Position numbers and translations under genes: made by a program. This document shows, piece after piece, positions 1 through 7,427 of a stretch of 38,107 nt of DNA. How positions within the stretch are numbered: position 1 is the stretch's first letter; every line of letters begins with the position of its first letter. This DNA is from Halioglobus sp. (lineage in GTDB: Bacteria; Pseudomonadota; Gammaproteobacteria; Pseudomonadales; Halieaceae), in the NCBI GenBank assembly GCA_020443345.1, contig JAGRIH010000019.1, forward strand, positions 1 to 38,107. Direction: 5' to 3'. A model generated the notes under the pieces. It made no database searches and was not told the DNA's origin. It was given only the letters and a program-made list of their open reading frames with translations.

Positions 1-24
1 CGCATATAAACTTACGGATTCAGG

Positions 25-151
25 GGTTCGTCACGAGGTGAGTGGGAAATCGAGGATAGTTTTTCGCGTATTTGAGGCGCATAGTGGTGCCTATGTAACG
101 AAAATACGCGGAAAAATAGACCGATTTCCCGCCGCCGCAGTAGAATCATCC
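25..151 (+). repeat. 127-bp hairpin element, copy A
   Basis: This segment is repeated in inverted orientation at 11432-11558. A hand alignment of the two 127-base copies gives about 80 % identity with one single-base gap in each. Both start GGTTCGTCACG and end TCATCC. Inside each copy the arms TTTTCGCGTA and TACGCG..AAAA are complementary, with a smaller CATAG/CTATG stem nested in copy A, so a long imperfect hairpin could form. No ORF fits inside. It could be a MITE-like non-autonomous element or the non-coding end of an insertion sequence. I do not recognise the family. Confidence 0.7.
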
Positions 152-327
152 TGAGTCCGACAGACTCCTAGGCATCTGGGTACTCCTGTCTGGTGAGGAT
201 GATAGGGTGCGCGCTGGATCAGCTCATGGATAGGACGCGGTTAGCCGTGCGTTTACTCTACAACACGATAACCTAGTAATCGTACAGCACAGTAAACTAA
301 TCATAGAACACACCAGAGAACCGTCAG
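152..327. other. Non-coding stretch upstream of the Fic control region
   Basis: No ORF with a convincing start or protein family was seen here. The base composition is more AT-rich than in the neighbouring genes, consistent with acquired or decayed intergenic DNA. Nothing else can be supported. Confidence 0.4.
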
Positions 328-349
328 GCGGAGATTAACGCGCTTATTC

Positions 350-366
350 TCCGCATAAATAGCGGA
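350..366 (+). promoter_or_regulatory. Fic operator palindrome 1
   Basis: TCCGCATAAATAGCGGA is an inverted repeat (CTCCGC at 349-354, GCGGAG at 362-367, 7-base spacer). It aligns base for base with the 17-bp palindrome at 405-421, and a further GCGGAGATT half-site lies at 328-336. Two equal palindromes flanking a promoter, ahead of a gene whose product has a C-terminal winged-helix domain, suggest an autoregulatory operator. Confidence 0.65.
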
Positions 367-374
367 GATTTATA

Positions 375-405
375 TTGACTCTGCTGAGAATACGGGCCAC
401 ATTAT
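375..405 (+). promoter_or_regulatory. Possible Fic promoter
   Basis: TTGACT (375-380) and CATTAT (400-405) resemble -35 and -10 boxes, but the spacing is 19 bp, which is longer than ideal. The candidate lies between the two palindromes, so a protein bound to both would cover it. Confidence 0.35.
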
Positions 406-421
406 CCGCATAGCGTGCGGA
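405..421 (+). promoter_or_regulatory. Fic operator palindrome 2, overlapping the RBS
   Basis: TCCGCATAGCGTGCGGA is a 6-bp perfect inverted repeat with a 5-base spacer. Its right arm supplies the GGAG (419-422) that sits 6 bases before the Fic ATG at 429, so operator and ribosome-binding site overlap. Binding here could block both transcription and translation initiation. Confidence 0.65.
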
Positions 422-428
422 GTTTATA

Positions 429-1538
429 ATGTATATCTGGGAACAAAAGGACTGGCCGAACCTCACCTGGGACAACGACACCCTGGCCCGTCCGCTCGCG
501 AAGGTTTCCAGGGAACAGGGCCGCCTGCTCGGCAAGATGGAAGGGCTCGGCTTCGAACTCAGGGGCGAAGCGCATCTTCATACCCTGACCGAGGACGTGG
601 TCAAGACCAGCGAGATCGAAGGCGAGACTCTGGAACGCGATCAGGTCCGCTCCTCCATCGCCCGCCGTCTTGGCATGGATGTCGGCGGCCTCGTCTCCGC
701 AGACCGTGACGTTGAAGGCGTCGTCGAGATGATGCTCGATGCCACGGGAGGCTATGCCCGACCCCTTACCGAAGATCGCCTGATCGGCTGGCATGCCGCC
801 CTCTTCCCGACAGGAAGAAGCGGCATGCATAAAATCCTCGTCGGCCAGTGGCGTGATGATAGTAGCGGAGCGATGCAGGTCGTCTCCGGCCCTCTCGGCA
901 AACAAAAAGTCCACTACGAAGCCCCGCCCGCAGACAGGCTGCCGGAAGAAACCGCCAGATTCCTAAACTGGTTCGAAAGCCCCGGTGACCTCGATCCCCT
1001 GCTGATCGCGGGCATGGCGCATCTTTGGTTCGTGACGCTACATCCATTCGATGACGGCAATGGCCGGATCGCCCGGGCCATCGCCGATATGGCGCTCGCG
1101 CGCGCCGAGGGCGCGGCGCAGCGCTTTTACAGCATGTCCGCGCAAATCCGGTTAGAGCGCAATGATTACTACGACATGCTGGAACGCATACAAAAGGGCG
1201 GACTCGATATCACGCCATGGCAGATGTGGTTCCTGAACTGCCTCGGCAGAGCCGTTGACGGCGCGCAGGAGACACTGGCAGCCGTCATGGACAAGGCCCG
1301 CTTCTGGGAGCAGTTCGCTAAAGAGCCGCTCAACGAACGCCAGATCAAAGTCCTCAACAGACTCATGGATGGTTTTGAGGGCAAGCTCACCACCTCAAAA
1401 TGGGCAAAGTTGGCAAAATGCTCTCAGGACACCGCCTACCGCGACATCCTCGATCTGATCGAGCGCGGCGCGCTGCAAAAGGACCCTGGCGGCGGGCGCA
1501 GTACCAGCTATTCCATCCGCGCAAAAAAATCAGAATAA
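429..1538 (+). CDS. Fic family AMP-transferase with DUF4172 N-terminus and winged-helix C-terminus
   Basis: The 369-residue protein has three parts. The N-terminal DUF4172-type region (about 1-110) contains T60-SEI-E64-G65, which fits the (S/T)xxxE(G/N) inhibitory motif of class II Fic proteins; its glutamate blocks ATP gamma-phosphate binding. The central Fic core carries the full catalytic motif HPFDDGNGRIAR at residues 205-216, with catalytic H205. The C-terminal 70 or so residues look like a winged helix with a helix-turn-helix around TTSKWAKLAKCSQDTAYRDI. Fic enzymes transfer AMP or related groups from nucleotides to hydroxyl side chains of target proteins; the target here is unknown. 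The ATG at 429 has GGAG 6 bases upstream. No separate antitoxin gene is adjacent, consistent with built-in inhibition. The palindromes upstream suggest self-regulation. All key residues are present, so it is probably functional. Confidence 0.9.
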   Translation: MYIWEQKDWPNLTWDNDTLARPLAKVSREQGRLLGKMEGLGFELRGEAHLHTLTEDVVKTSEIEGETLERDQVRSSIARRLGMDVGGLVSADRDVEGVVEMMLDATGGYARPLTEDRLIGWHAALFPTGRSGMHKILVGQWRDDSSGAMQVVSGPLGKQKVHYEAPPADRLPEETARFLNWFESPGDLDPLLIAGMAHLWFVTLHPFDDGNGRIARAIADMALARAEGAAQRFYSMSAQIRLERNDYYDMLERIQKGGLDITPWQMWFLNCLGRAVDGAQETLAAVMDKARFWEQFAKEPLNERQIKVLNRLMDGFEGKLTTSKWAKLAKCSQDTAYRDILDLIERGALQKDPGGGRSTSYSIRAKKSE

Positions 1539-1888
1539 AACCGCCGATTTATGCACTACAGCAGCCCTTCGCCGTACTCTATCCGCTCGACAAACAGCGC
1601 AATACCGAACTCGGCCGGCGCACGCTCGCGCCGGTGAACGATACTGCGCCTGTTGACGCTATGCCTGCCTACCGGGTACTGACCAACATGGCCGCCAATT
1701 TTTTGCAATCGAAAGGGAAACCGGGTGGCTCAGCTCTTCAACGGCACCGATAAATTATGGAAAGAATGCTGTACTACCCGCAGTTCCGCGCGATCATTCC
1801 TGACTAGGGTCTAGCTCTTCGAATCACCGGTAGATATCCACAAAGTTAAGACTGCGGGCAGTTCACATGACTCGATTGAGAACGTCGC
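1539..1888. other. Intergenic stretch with a possible decayed gene
   Basis: One forward frame stays open from the end of the Fic gene to about 1753 and reads like protein (for example FAVLYPLDKQRNTELG), but it has no start codon of its own with a ribosome-binding site and I do not recognise the family. It may be a gene remnant. The rest shows no supported feature. Confidence 0.3.
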
Positions 1889-2281
1889 CTAATAGCCGAC
1901 ATTCTCAGCCTCGTCTATCTCGGCCAGTGGTGGCGGCGGCGTTTCGTCGAGGTGACGCCAGCCGACCGCCAGCCCCTCCGGGAGTTCCATGCCGATGCCG
2001 ATATCAACTATTTTGTCGCCATCGAACCATTCCAGTTCGAAACAGGACGCTTCGCTCTTTTTAATGTGCAGGCCAAGGGTGGCGATCTGGGCGCCGCCGG
2101 CATCAAAATACTCGATCTTATACTCCCCGGCGTAGCCCTGCTCAGGGCCGCCGGTGGCGCGGCCGCTACCAGTAGTCTTTTTGCCAAACCAGCGCTGACA
2201 CCAGGTGGCGTCCAGCGTGCCGGGCTGTTTTCCTGGCTTGTACAATACGAAGCCAACATTCGTTGCAGAAGTTGCTGTCAT
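1889..2281 (-). CDS. Small hypothetical protein, 130 aa
   Basis: This reverse-strand gene has a strong ribosome-binding site: on the coding strand GGAGG lies a few bases before the ATG at 2281. The product is soluble-looking, begins MTATSATNVGFVLYKPGKQ and contains several Trp/Gly/Phe-rich turns (GYAGEYKIEYFDAGG, CFELEWFDGDKI) followed by a Pro-rich acidic tail. No signal peptide or membrane segment is seen. I do not recognise the family and assign no function. It converges on the Fic gene. The strong start signal and protein-like composition argue that it is real. Confidence 0.6.
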   Translation of the reverse strand: MTATSATNVGFVLYKPGKQPGTLDATWCQRWFGKKTTGSGRATGGPEQGYAGEYKIEYFDAGGAQIATLGLHIKKSEASCFELEWFDGDKIVDIGIGMELPEGLAVGWRHLDETPPPPLAEIDEAENVGY

Positions 2282-2308
2282 GGAGAACCTCCGAATGCCT
2301 TAAAACAA

Positions 2309-2461
2309 TTACTGCTTCAGCACGTCTTCGAGTTTGCGAACGTGCGTCTGCGTCAGGCACGACGCGACCACCCCCACACCCCCCAAATTGGTCAGGCGCA
2401 GCACCCCGGTCTGTTCGACCTATTCATGATAGGCCTCAGGCCGGGTAGTTTCCAGCGCAAC
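2309..2461 (-). pseudogene. C-terminal remnant of an unrecognised gene, with an in-frame stop
   Basis: Just upstream of the small hypothetical gene, on the same strand, a frame ends in TAA (2309-2311) and reads VEQTGVLRLTNLGGVGVVAS and onward for 36 codons. Directly before that is an in-frame TAG (2420-2422), preceded in the same frame by WVALETTRPEAYHE. The protein-like sequence on both sides of the stop suggests the end of a decayed gene. I cannot name the family. A further stop lies a short distance upstream, so little of the gene survives. Confidence 0.45.
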
Positions 2462-2719
2462 CCATATTCGGTTATGGTGACTGTCTTGTTATTCGCGTCC
2501 ACTTTTTTCCGGAACGTAAAAAAGTGGAGCTTGCAGTTCGGAATGGTGTGCACAGGCGTGCGCTAAGGAACCTCGAGACGATAGAAAACCCGCAGGTGCT
2601 GGAGTGCTTTGAAAACACGGCGCAACTTCAGCAGTGACCCCTGATTGCGTCCGGGACGCAAACCATTTGCAGCGCTCACTCCCTGGGCAGCATTGACAAC
2701 TTGTATAGTAAGGACACAA
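2462..2719. other. Intergenic stretch, nothing recognised
   Basis: No ORF with a start signal or family resemblance was found. TTGACA (2694-2699) is followed after only 6 bases by TATAGT, which is too close to act as a -35/-10 pair. The stretch lies between two gene remnants and is probably decayed DNA. Confidence 0.4.
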
Positions 2720-2911
2720 ATTGTGCCAGAACTGGACCTTGCGGTGGCCACCTATCTCGACCGCGTATATGTGGGTAAACTGCTCGGCTCCTCGATGGAT
2801 GTCGCACAGATCGAGCGCATCCACGTCTTGCGCGGCCCGCAGGGTACGTTGTACGGGCGCAACGCGACCGGCGGTGCCGTCAATTTCATCGGTAAAAAAC
2901 CCACCGGAGAA
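2720..2911 (+). pseudogene. TonB-dependent receptor plug-domain fragment
   Basis: The frame reads VATYLDRVYVGKLLGSSMDV, then the hallmark plug-domain signature with IERIHVLRGPQGTLYGRNATGG and AVNFIGKKPTGE. This matches the second half of the plug of TonB-dependent outer-membrane receptors. Both the upstream part (signal peptide, TonB box, first half of plug) and the whole beta-barrel are missing. About 30 bases further on the DUF1214 gene begins, so a deletion has joined the fragment to that gene. It cannot encode a working receptor. Confidence 0.8.
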
Positions 2912-2943
2912 TCACCTGCGACTACTGAGCGGCGCGCCTGTCG

Positions 2944-4173
2944 ATGAAAGTCAGCCTGGCCGCATCTGCCGCGCTGCTGTCCCTGTCTTTATGCGCGGGC
3001 GCATCTTCCGGCGTATTCGAAACCGGGCAGGGCGGGGCGTTTGCGCAGGCGGTCGAGGCGACCCGCGAGACCCTGTTGCGCGACTCCTATGCGCGTCTCG
3101 GTGAGCGCGAAAAGCGCCTTACCCGCGATGTTGTCGCCGGCCTGGTGGATGGCGCCTGGCAGTTGTCCCACGCCGCTCGCTACCTTGGCGCGCCGGCATT
3201 TTCCTCCAACCGGGAGATTATCGGCCGGCCGGGCCTGTACAACCCCGACAACATCTATCGCTCGGCCCTGCTCGACCCGCAGGGTGAATACCGGATCAGC
3301 GGCGTGCGCGGCACCCATACCCAGTTGACCTTTCAGTTTGTGGACGCCTATCCGCTGCTGGATCTCAATCGCGACCTGCTGGTCATCGATCTCGAGCACC
3401 ACGGCGTGGCGCCAGGTGATGCTTTCGAGTTTCACGTGGGCGGTGAGCGCCGCCCGGGCCTGTGGTGGCCGATGCCTGCGGGGGCCAGGGCGGTGCTCAC
3501 CCGGCAGACGTTCAATGACTGGAGCGCGCGCCCGTCCCGGCTCGCTATCGAGCGCCTCGACAGGCACTGGCCCCAGGTGGTGGAAGGGGACCGCCTGGCG
3601 CTGGCGGCGCGCTATCTGCGGAAGATGACCGTGCTCTGGGTGCAAGGCTATTTGCAAGATTTGCAAAAGCTGCCGCCCAACAGTCTCTCGCCCCTGCAGG
3701 CCAGTGCGGAGAAGGATGGGGGACTGCGCGGGCAGCAGAGTCTGGTGGGGCGCTACCAACTGCAGCCGGGCGAGGCGCTGGTGATCAGCGCGCGCGCCAG
3801 TGACGCCGGCTACCAGTCGATACAACTGGGCAATTACTGGTTCGTCACCCCGAATCCGGTGGATCATCAGGTCAGCCTCAATGCCAGCCAGGCCCATGTC
3901 GATGCCGACGGCCTGATTCGCTACGTCATCAGCCTGGACGACCCGGGCGTGGCGAACTGGCTGGACCCGGCCGGCAACCGGCAGGGGTATATCTTTATCC
4001 GCTGGCAGGGTCTTCGCACGCCCCTGACGGCGGCCGACCAGCCAACGATACAGCTGGTGCCCCGGGATGAACTGATGCGGCATCTGCCTGAAGACACGCG
4101 CAAGTGCAACCGGCAGCAGCGCACCCGGCAGTTGCATGATCGAGCACAATTGCCGGGGTGGCAGTCCTATTGA
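2944..4173 (+). CDS. DUF1214-type exported protein, 409 aa
   Basis: The N-terminus (MKVSLAASAALLSLSLCAGA) looks like a Sec signal peptide. The body contains segments typical of DUF1214 proteins: NPDNIYRSALLDPQGEYRI, GNYWFVTPNPVDHQVSLN, and a C-terminal stretch with WLDPAGNRQGYIFIRWQGL. DUF1214 and DUF1254 proteins are widespread in proteobacteria, but their function is unknown, so I assign none. There is no clear ribosome-binding site before the ATG at 2944, and a TonB-receptor plug remnant ends about 30 bases upstream. The native promoter and possibly the true N-terminus may have been lost in a deletion. The last 30 or so residues are basic and less conserved-looking. The gene is intact in frame. 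Confidence 0.65.
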   Translation: MKVSLAASAALLSLSLCAGASSGVFETGQGGAFAQAVEATRETLLRDSYARLGEREKRLTRDVVAGLVDGAWQLSHAARYLGAPAFSSNREIIGRPGLYNPDNIYRSALLDPQGEYRISGVRGTHTQLTFQFVDAYPLLDLNRDLLVIDLEHHGVAPGDAFEFHVGGERRPGLWWPMPAGARAVLTRQTFNDWSARPSRLAIERLDRHWPQVVEGDRLALAARYLRKMTVLWVQGYLQDLQKLPPNSLSPLQASAEKDGGLRGQQSLVGRYQLQPGEALVISARASDAGYQSIQLGNYWFVTPNPVDHQVSLNASQAHVDADGLIRYVISLDDPGVANWLDPAGNRQGYIFIRWQGLRTPLTAADQPTIQLVPRDELMRHLPEDTRKCNRQQRTRQLHDRAQLPGWQSY

Positions 4174-4184
4174 ATTGTAAGGGC

Positions 4185-4202
4185 TGCATGGCGAACCATG
4201 CA
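4185..4202 (+). terminator. Hairpin just after the DUF1214 gene
   Basis: TGCATGG-CGAA-CCATGCA forms a perfect 7-bp stem with a 4-base loop 12 bases after the stop codon. No T-run follows, so it is at best a weak intrinsic terminator or an mRNA-stabilising hairpin. Confidence 0.35.
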
Positions 4203-4269
4203 TCCTGCAAGGGGGTCGCCCCGGCGGTGCATGCCGCACGAACGATTAAGCCTATCGGGACCAGATGCT

Positions 4270-4752
4270 ATGACCTTGGTATCACGCACGCGACACGTGG
4301 CCAGATGCCGCACTGACGGAGTGCTGTGGCGAGGCTCGTGTGCAGTCGTTGCACTCGTTTGGGCCGCGGCTTGCGCCCAGTCGGGACCAGGTAGTGAAAT
4401 ACGCGACGCAGTGCGACTGTCATCTAGCGAGATAAGCCGTGTTTTCGCGAACGTTCGCGATGAGGCCGAAGTGCAGGATTCTCCGGGCGGCCGTGCGGTA
4501 AACCACTGGTTTGCCGACGGCACCTTTACCAGCGAGTGGTCGAACGCCGACCGCGCCGGCAGAGTTAGCGGCACCTGGCGGGTTGCAGCCGACCGGCGTT
4601 GTGTGACGATTGTTACCGGGCTGCCGGGGCGTGCCAACGAGGAGACATGCAGCCCCATCTACCGCCGCGGTTCGCGCTATATTTCCGTGAATGCCCAGGG
4701 CGGCATCCACGGCATTCACACCCTGTCGCCCATCGGTGCTGACGAGCGCTGA
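4270..4752 (+). CDS. Putative lipoprotein, 160 aa
   Basis: From the ATG at 4270 the product has a basic N-terminus, a hydrophobic stretch (CAVVALVWAAAC) and a lipobox-like AAAC with C35 as the likely lipidated residue. The mature domain includes NHWFADGTFTSEWSNADRAG and GTWRVAADRRCVTIVTGLPG, a small beta-rich layout with two cysteines that could pair. No family is recognised. An ATG 24 codons upstream (4198) is in frame but would push the signal peptide inward, and GTG at 4321 would give a more compact signal, so the start is uncertain. It lies downstream of the DUF1214 gene on the same strand. Confidence 0.5.
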   Translation: MTLVSRTRHVARCRTDGVLWRGSCAVVALVWAAACAQSGPGSEIRDAVRLSSSEISRVFANVRDEAEVQDSPGGRAVNHWFADGTFTSEWSNADRAGRVSGTWRVAADRRCVTIVTGLPGRANEETCSPIYRRGSRYISVNAQGGIHGIHTLSPIGADER

Positions 4753-4787
4753 GAAACCTGCGCCGCCGGATAGTTCCTGCGTGTGCA

Positions 4788-4816
4788 CTGCCTGCTCGCG
4801 CGCCGGGAGCAGGCAG
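4788..4816 (+). terminator. Strong hairpin between the lipoprotein and zinc-receptor genes
   Basis: CTGCCTGCTC (4788-4797) and GAGCAGGCAG (4807-4816) form a perfect 10-bp GC-rich stem with a 9-base loop, 35 bases after the lipoprotein stop codon. There is no T-tract, so Rho-independent termination is uncertain. It may still end or protect the upstream message. Confidence 0.45.
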
Positions 4817-4939
4817 GTCGCCGCTGTGGCTGGTGAGCGGCGGCCGGTCGCTGTGCCGCACGTGCGATGGATTTCTCCCCGGCGATGTGCTTGACTATCG
4901 CACTCTTTTTCCAGCCGCTTGATACACTGAACGCTCCCT

Positions 4940-5242
4940 GTGACACTGTTATCGTCCACTAAACAGCCATTCTCCGCGGCGCGCTGGCTGGCGCTGCTGG
5001 CCCTGCTGTGCGCGGTGAGCCTGCAGGCGGCAGAGGCGGCGCACCAGCACGGGACGGGCGAGCCCACCGCGCACTGCCTGCTGTGCAAGAGCGCCGGCAA
5101 TGCCGTGGCTGTTGCCGTGGCGCCGGGTTTGCCGTCGGTAGTCGCGGCGGCCCGCGCCACTGTTGCATGCACGCGCGCCAGTACATCGCACGCGCATTTT
5201 TCCCCGCGCCTGACCCGGGGGCCACCGACACTCCTGAACTAG
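4940..5242 (+). CDS. Small exported His/Cys protein next to the zinc receptor
   Basis: The 100-residue product begins at GTG 4940. It has an N-terminal signal or anchor segment (RWLALLALLCAVSLQAAEA) followed by H35-Q-H37, then H45-C46-LL-C49, a plausible metal-binding cluster. The C-terminus ends with Arg/Gly/Pro-rich residues as in DUF2946-like proteins. It ends 32 bases before a ZnuD-like receptor gene on the same strand, so the two are probably co-transcribed and this protein may help handle zinc or another metal in the periplasm. That role is inferred from context. No convincing ribosome-binding site precedes the GTG, and the family assignment is tentative. Confidence 0.55.
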   Translation: MTLLSSTKQPFSAARWLALLALLCAVSLQAAEAAHQHGTGEPTAHCLLCKSAGNAVAVAVAPGLPSVVAAARATVACTRASTSHAHFSPRLTRGPPTLLN

Positions 5243-5274
5243 CACTTTTTTTACCTTCCCCTCAGGAGCGGACA

Positions 5275-7311
5275 ATGAAACGAATGATGCCTCTCGCGCT
5301 GGCTGTGGCCGGCGCGCACGCGGCGGCGCAGGCGCCGCCCATGGAACATGTGCTGGTCTCTGTGCCGCTGCACAAACAAGTTGCCGAGACGGCGTTGCCA
5401 GTGACGGTGTTCAGCGGCGACACGCTGCGCCGCGCAGCGGCGGCCACCATCGGCGACACCCTCGCCGCCACCCCGGGGCTGGCGAACGCCTCCTTTGGTC
5501 CCGGGGTCGGGCAGCCGGTCGTCCGCGGCCAGCAGGGCCCCCGGGTGAGCGTGCTGCAAAACGGCACCGCCAGTGCCGATGCCTCCGGCCTGAGTGCGGA
5601 CCACGCGGTCTCGGTGGAGCCGCTGCTGGCGGACAGCATCGAGGTGCTGCGCGGACCGGCCACGCTGTTGTACGGCGGCGGCGCTATCGGCGGCGTGGTG
5701 AACGTGATCGATAACCGTATTCCCGCTGCGGCGGAACCGGGACTGCGCGGCGGCGCAGAGTACCGGTATGACGGTGCGGCGGACACGGATAACCTCGTGT
5801 TCCGGGTCGAGGGCGGCAACGGGCGTACCGCCCTGTACGTCGATGGCCTGTACCGGGACTGGAGCGATCTCGAGGTTGCGGATGGAGCGGTGGGGGATGC
5901 GATAGATCACGGGGAGCAGCCCGGCGGTCATCGCGATTACCTGGACAACACCGACGGGCGCACCCGCAGCTTCACGTTCGGTGGCAGCTACCACTTCGAG
6001 CGGGGTTTTGTCGGTCTGGCGGTGAACCGCCTGGGCAACGCGTACGGGATTCCCGCCGGCGTGCATGAACACCACGAGCGGGAAGGGCACGACGCAGACG
6101 AAGCGGCCGGTGGTATTCGCCTGGATGTCGAGCAGACCCGCTACGACGGCGCACTGCACCTGCATCGGCCGCTGCCCGGTATCGAGGTGCTGCGCGCCTT
6201 CCTCACACGCACCGACTACGCACACCGTGAAATCGAGAGCGACGGCGCGGTGGGTACCCGCTACAGCAACGACACCTGGGAGGCGCGTGCCGAACTGGTG
6301 CATCTGCCCGTGGGGAACTTGCACGGCGTGTTTGGCCTGCAACTCAAATCTTCCGAGTTCGCCGCGCTGGGGGAGGAGGCGTTTATTCCAGTGACCGACA
6401 GCGCCGGGGCGGGCCTGTTCCTGCTGGAGGACTACCACCGCGGCGACTGGACCTTCGAGGCCGGATTGCGCCTGGATCGGGATACCCGCGACCCCGATGC
6501 AGCGCTGGCCGACAAGCGCAGTTTTAGTTCGTTCAGCCTGTCCGGCTCGGCACTGTGGGATGTCGTGGATGACTGGCAGCTGGGCCTGGCCTTGTCGCGC
6601 GCCGAGCGCGCCCCGGCCATTGAAGAGCTGTATTCCAATGCGGCGCTCAGCGCGCCGGCCGACTGGCTGGTGCACGCCGCGACGGACGCAATTGAACTGG
6701 GAAATCCGCAACTGGATACCGAAGTGTCCCGCAACATCGACCTGACGCTGCGCTGGGACAGCGGCGCGCACCGCTTACACGTCACCGCGTTTTACAACGA
6801 CTTCAGCGACTATATCGGCCTGATGAACACCGGGATCGAGCTGGAGCACACCCCGGTGATGGCCTATACCCAGGGCGATGCCGAGTTCTACGGCGTGGAG
6901 TTTGACAGCGAATTTACCCTGGCGGCGCCGGTCGGTGGCCAGCTCCTGCTCAAGGTGTTTGGCGATAGCGTGCGCGGCACGCTGGACACCGGCGCCGACG
7001 CGCCGCGCCTGCCGCCCCTGCGCGTGGGCGCGCGCCTGGCCTGGGAGGGCGAACGCCTGTCCCTGTGGGCGCGCGTCGTGGACGCGGCCGAGCAGGACCG
7101 CCCCGGCGTCAACGAAGCCGACACGCCAGGCTACACCCGCTGGGATCTGGGTGCGGACTACCGTTGGCCGATGGGGGAGCGCGAGGTGGAGTTGTTTGCT
7201 GCCGTGACTAACCTCGGCGATGCAGACATCCGGCTGAGCACCTCGTTTTTGCGCGATATCGCACCGGAGGCGGGGCGCTCGCTGGAACTGGGGCTGCGTT
7301 GTGTATTTTAA
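5275..7311 (+). CDS. ZnuD-like TonB-dependent zinc receptor
   Basis: AGGAG (5264-5268) lies 6 bases before the ATG at 5275, giving 678 residues. A signal peptide (MKRMMPLALAVAGAHAAAQA) is followed by a plug domain with VEPLLADSIEVLRGPATLLY and GGGAIGGVVNVID, then a 22-strand-type beta-barrel ending in the terminal phenylalanine of outer-membrane proteins. An extracellular-loop-like segment is histidine-rich (H264, H266, H267, H272 within VHEHHEREGHD), as in ZnuD receptors that capture zinc. TonB/ExbBD energy would drive import. Copper or another metal cannot be excluded. The small His/Cys gene just upstream supports a metal role. I found no clear Zur box upstream. The large reverse-strand ORFs across this gene are composition artefacts. 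Confidence 0.8.
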   Translation: MKRMMPLALAVAGAHAAAQAPPMEHVLVSVPLHKQVAETALPVTVFSGDTLRRAAAATIGDTLAATPGLANASFGPGVGQPVVRGQQGPRVSVLQNGTASADASGLSADHAVSVEPLLADSIEVLRGPATLLYGGGAIGGVVNVIDNRIPAAAEPGLRGGAEYRYDGAADTDNLVFRVEGGNGRTALYVDGLYRDWSDLEVADGAVGDAIDHGEQPGGHRDYLDNTDGRTRSFTFGGSYHFERGFVGLAVNRLGNAYGIPAGVHEHHEREGHDADEAAGGIRLDVEQTRYDGALHLHRPLPGIEVLRAFLTRTDYAHREIESDGAVGTRYSNDTWEARAELVHLPVGNLHGVFGLQLKSSEFAALGEEAFIPVTDSAGAGLFLLEDYHRGDWTFEAGLRLDRDTRDPDAALADKRSFSSFSLSGSALWDVVDDWQLGLALSRAERAPAIEELYSNAALSAPADWLVHAATDAIELGNPQLDTEVSRNIDLTLRWDSGAHRLHVTAFYNDFSDYIGLMNTGIELEHTPVMAYTQGDAEFYGVEFDSEFTLAAPVGGQLLLKVFGDSVRGTLDTGADAPRLPPLRVGARLAWEGERLSLWARVVDAAEQDRPGVNEADTPGYTRWDLGADYRWPMGEREVELFAAVTNLGDADIRLSTSFLRDIAPEAGRSLELGLRCVF

Positions 7312-7324
7312 GACTCTGTATCAC

Positions 7325-7338
7325 TTGATCTGCATCAA
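7325..7338 (+). promoter_or_regulatory. Perfect FNR box before ubiU
   Basis: TTGATCTGCATCAA is an exact match to the FNR/ANR consensus TTGAT-N4-ATCAA. Its centre (7331.5) lies 29.5 bases before TCAAAT (7361-7366), a 4/6 match to a -10 box, which fits a class II activated promoter with transcription from about 7373. FNR senses oxygen loss through a [4Fe-4S] cluster. The site is 90 bp upstream of the ubiU start. Confidence 0.85.
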
Positions 7339-7427
7339 ACGCCTGCCGTGCAATTTGCGATCAAATACCCGGTCTTTGTGGACCGCCTTCGCCGGTCCTT
7401 TCTGCTATGCAAGCAACGCGGGTCGCT

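Noticed and set aside
25-151. Integron attC site
   Set aside because: The element forms a hairpin, but the characteristic conserved attC core ends and an integrase or gene-cassette layout are not seen.
2694-2711. TTGACA followed by TATAGT as a promoter
   Set aside because: Only 6 bases separate the hexamers, so they cannot act as a -35/-10 pair.
4753-4939. Zur box upstream of the zinc-receptor pair
   Set aside because: No sequence close to the GTTATA-type Zur palindrome could be found.
5251-6771. 506-codon minus-strand ORF opposite the zinc receptor
   Set aside because: It is antisense to a well-formed TonB-dependent receptor and has no domain signature.
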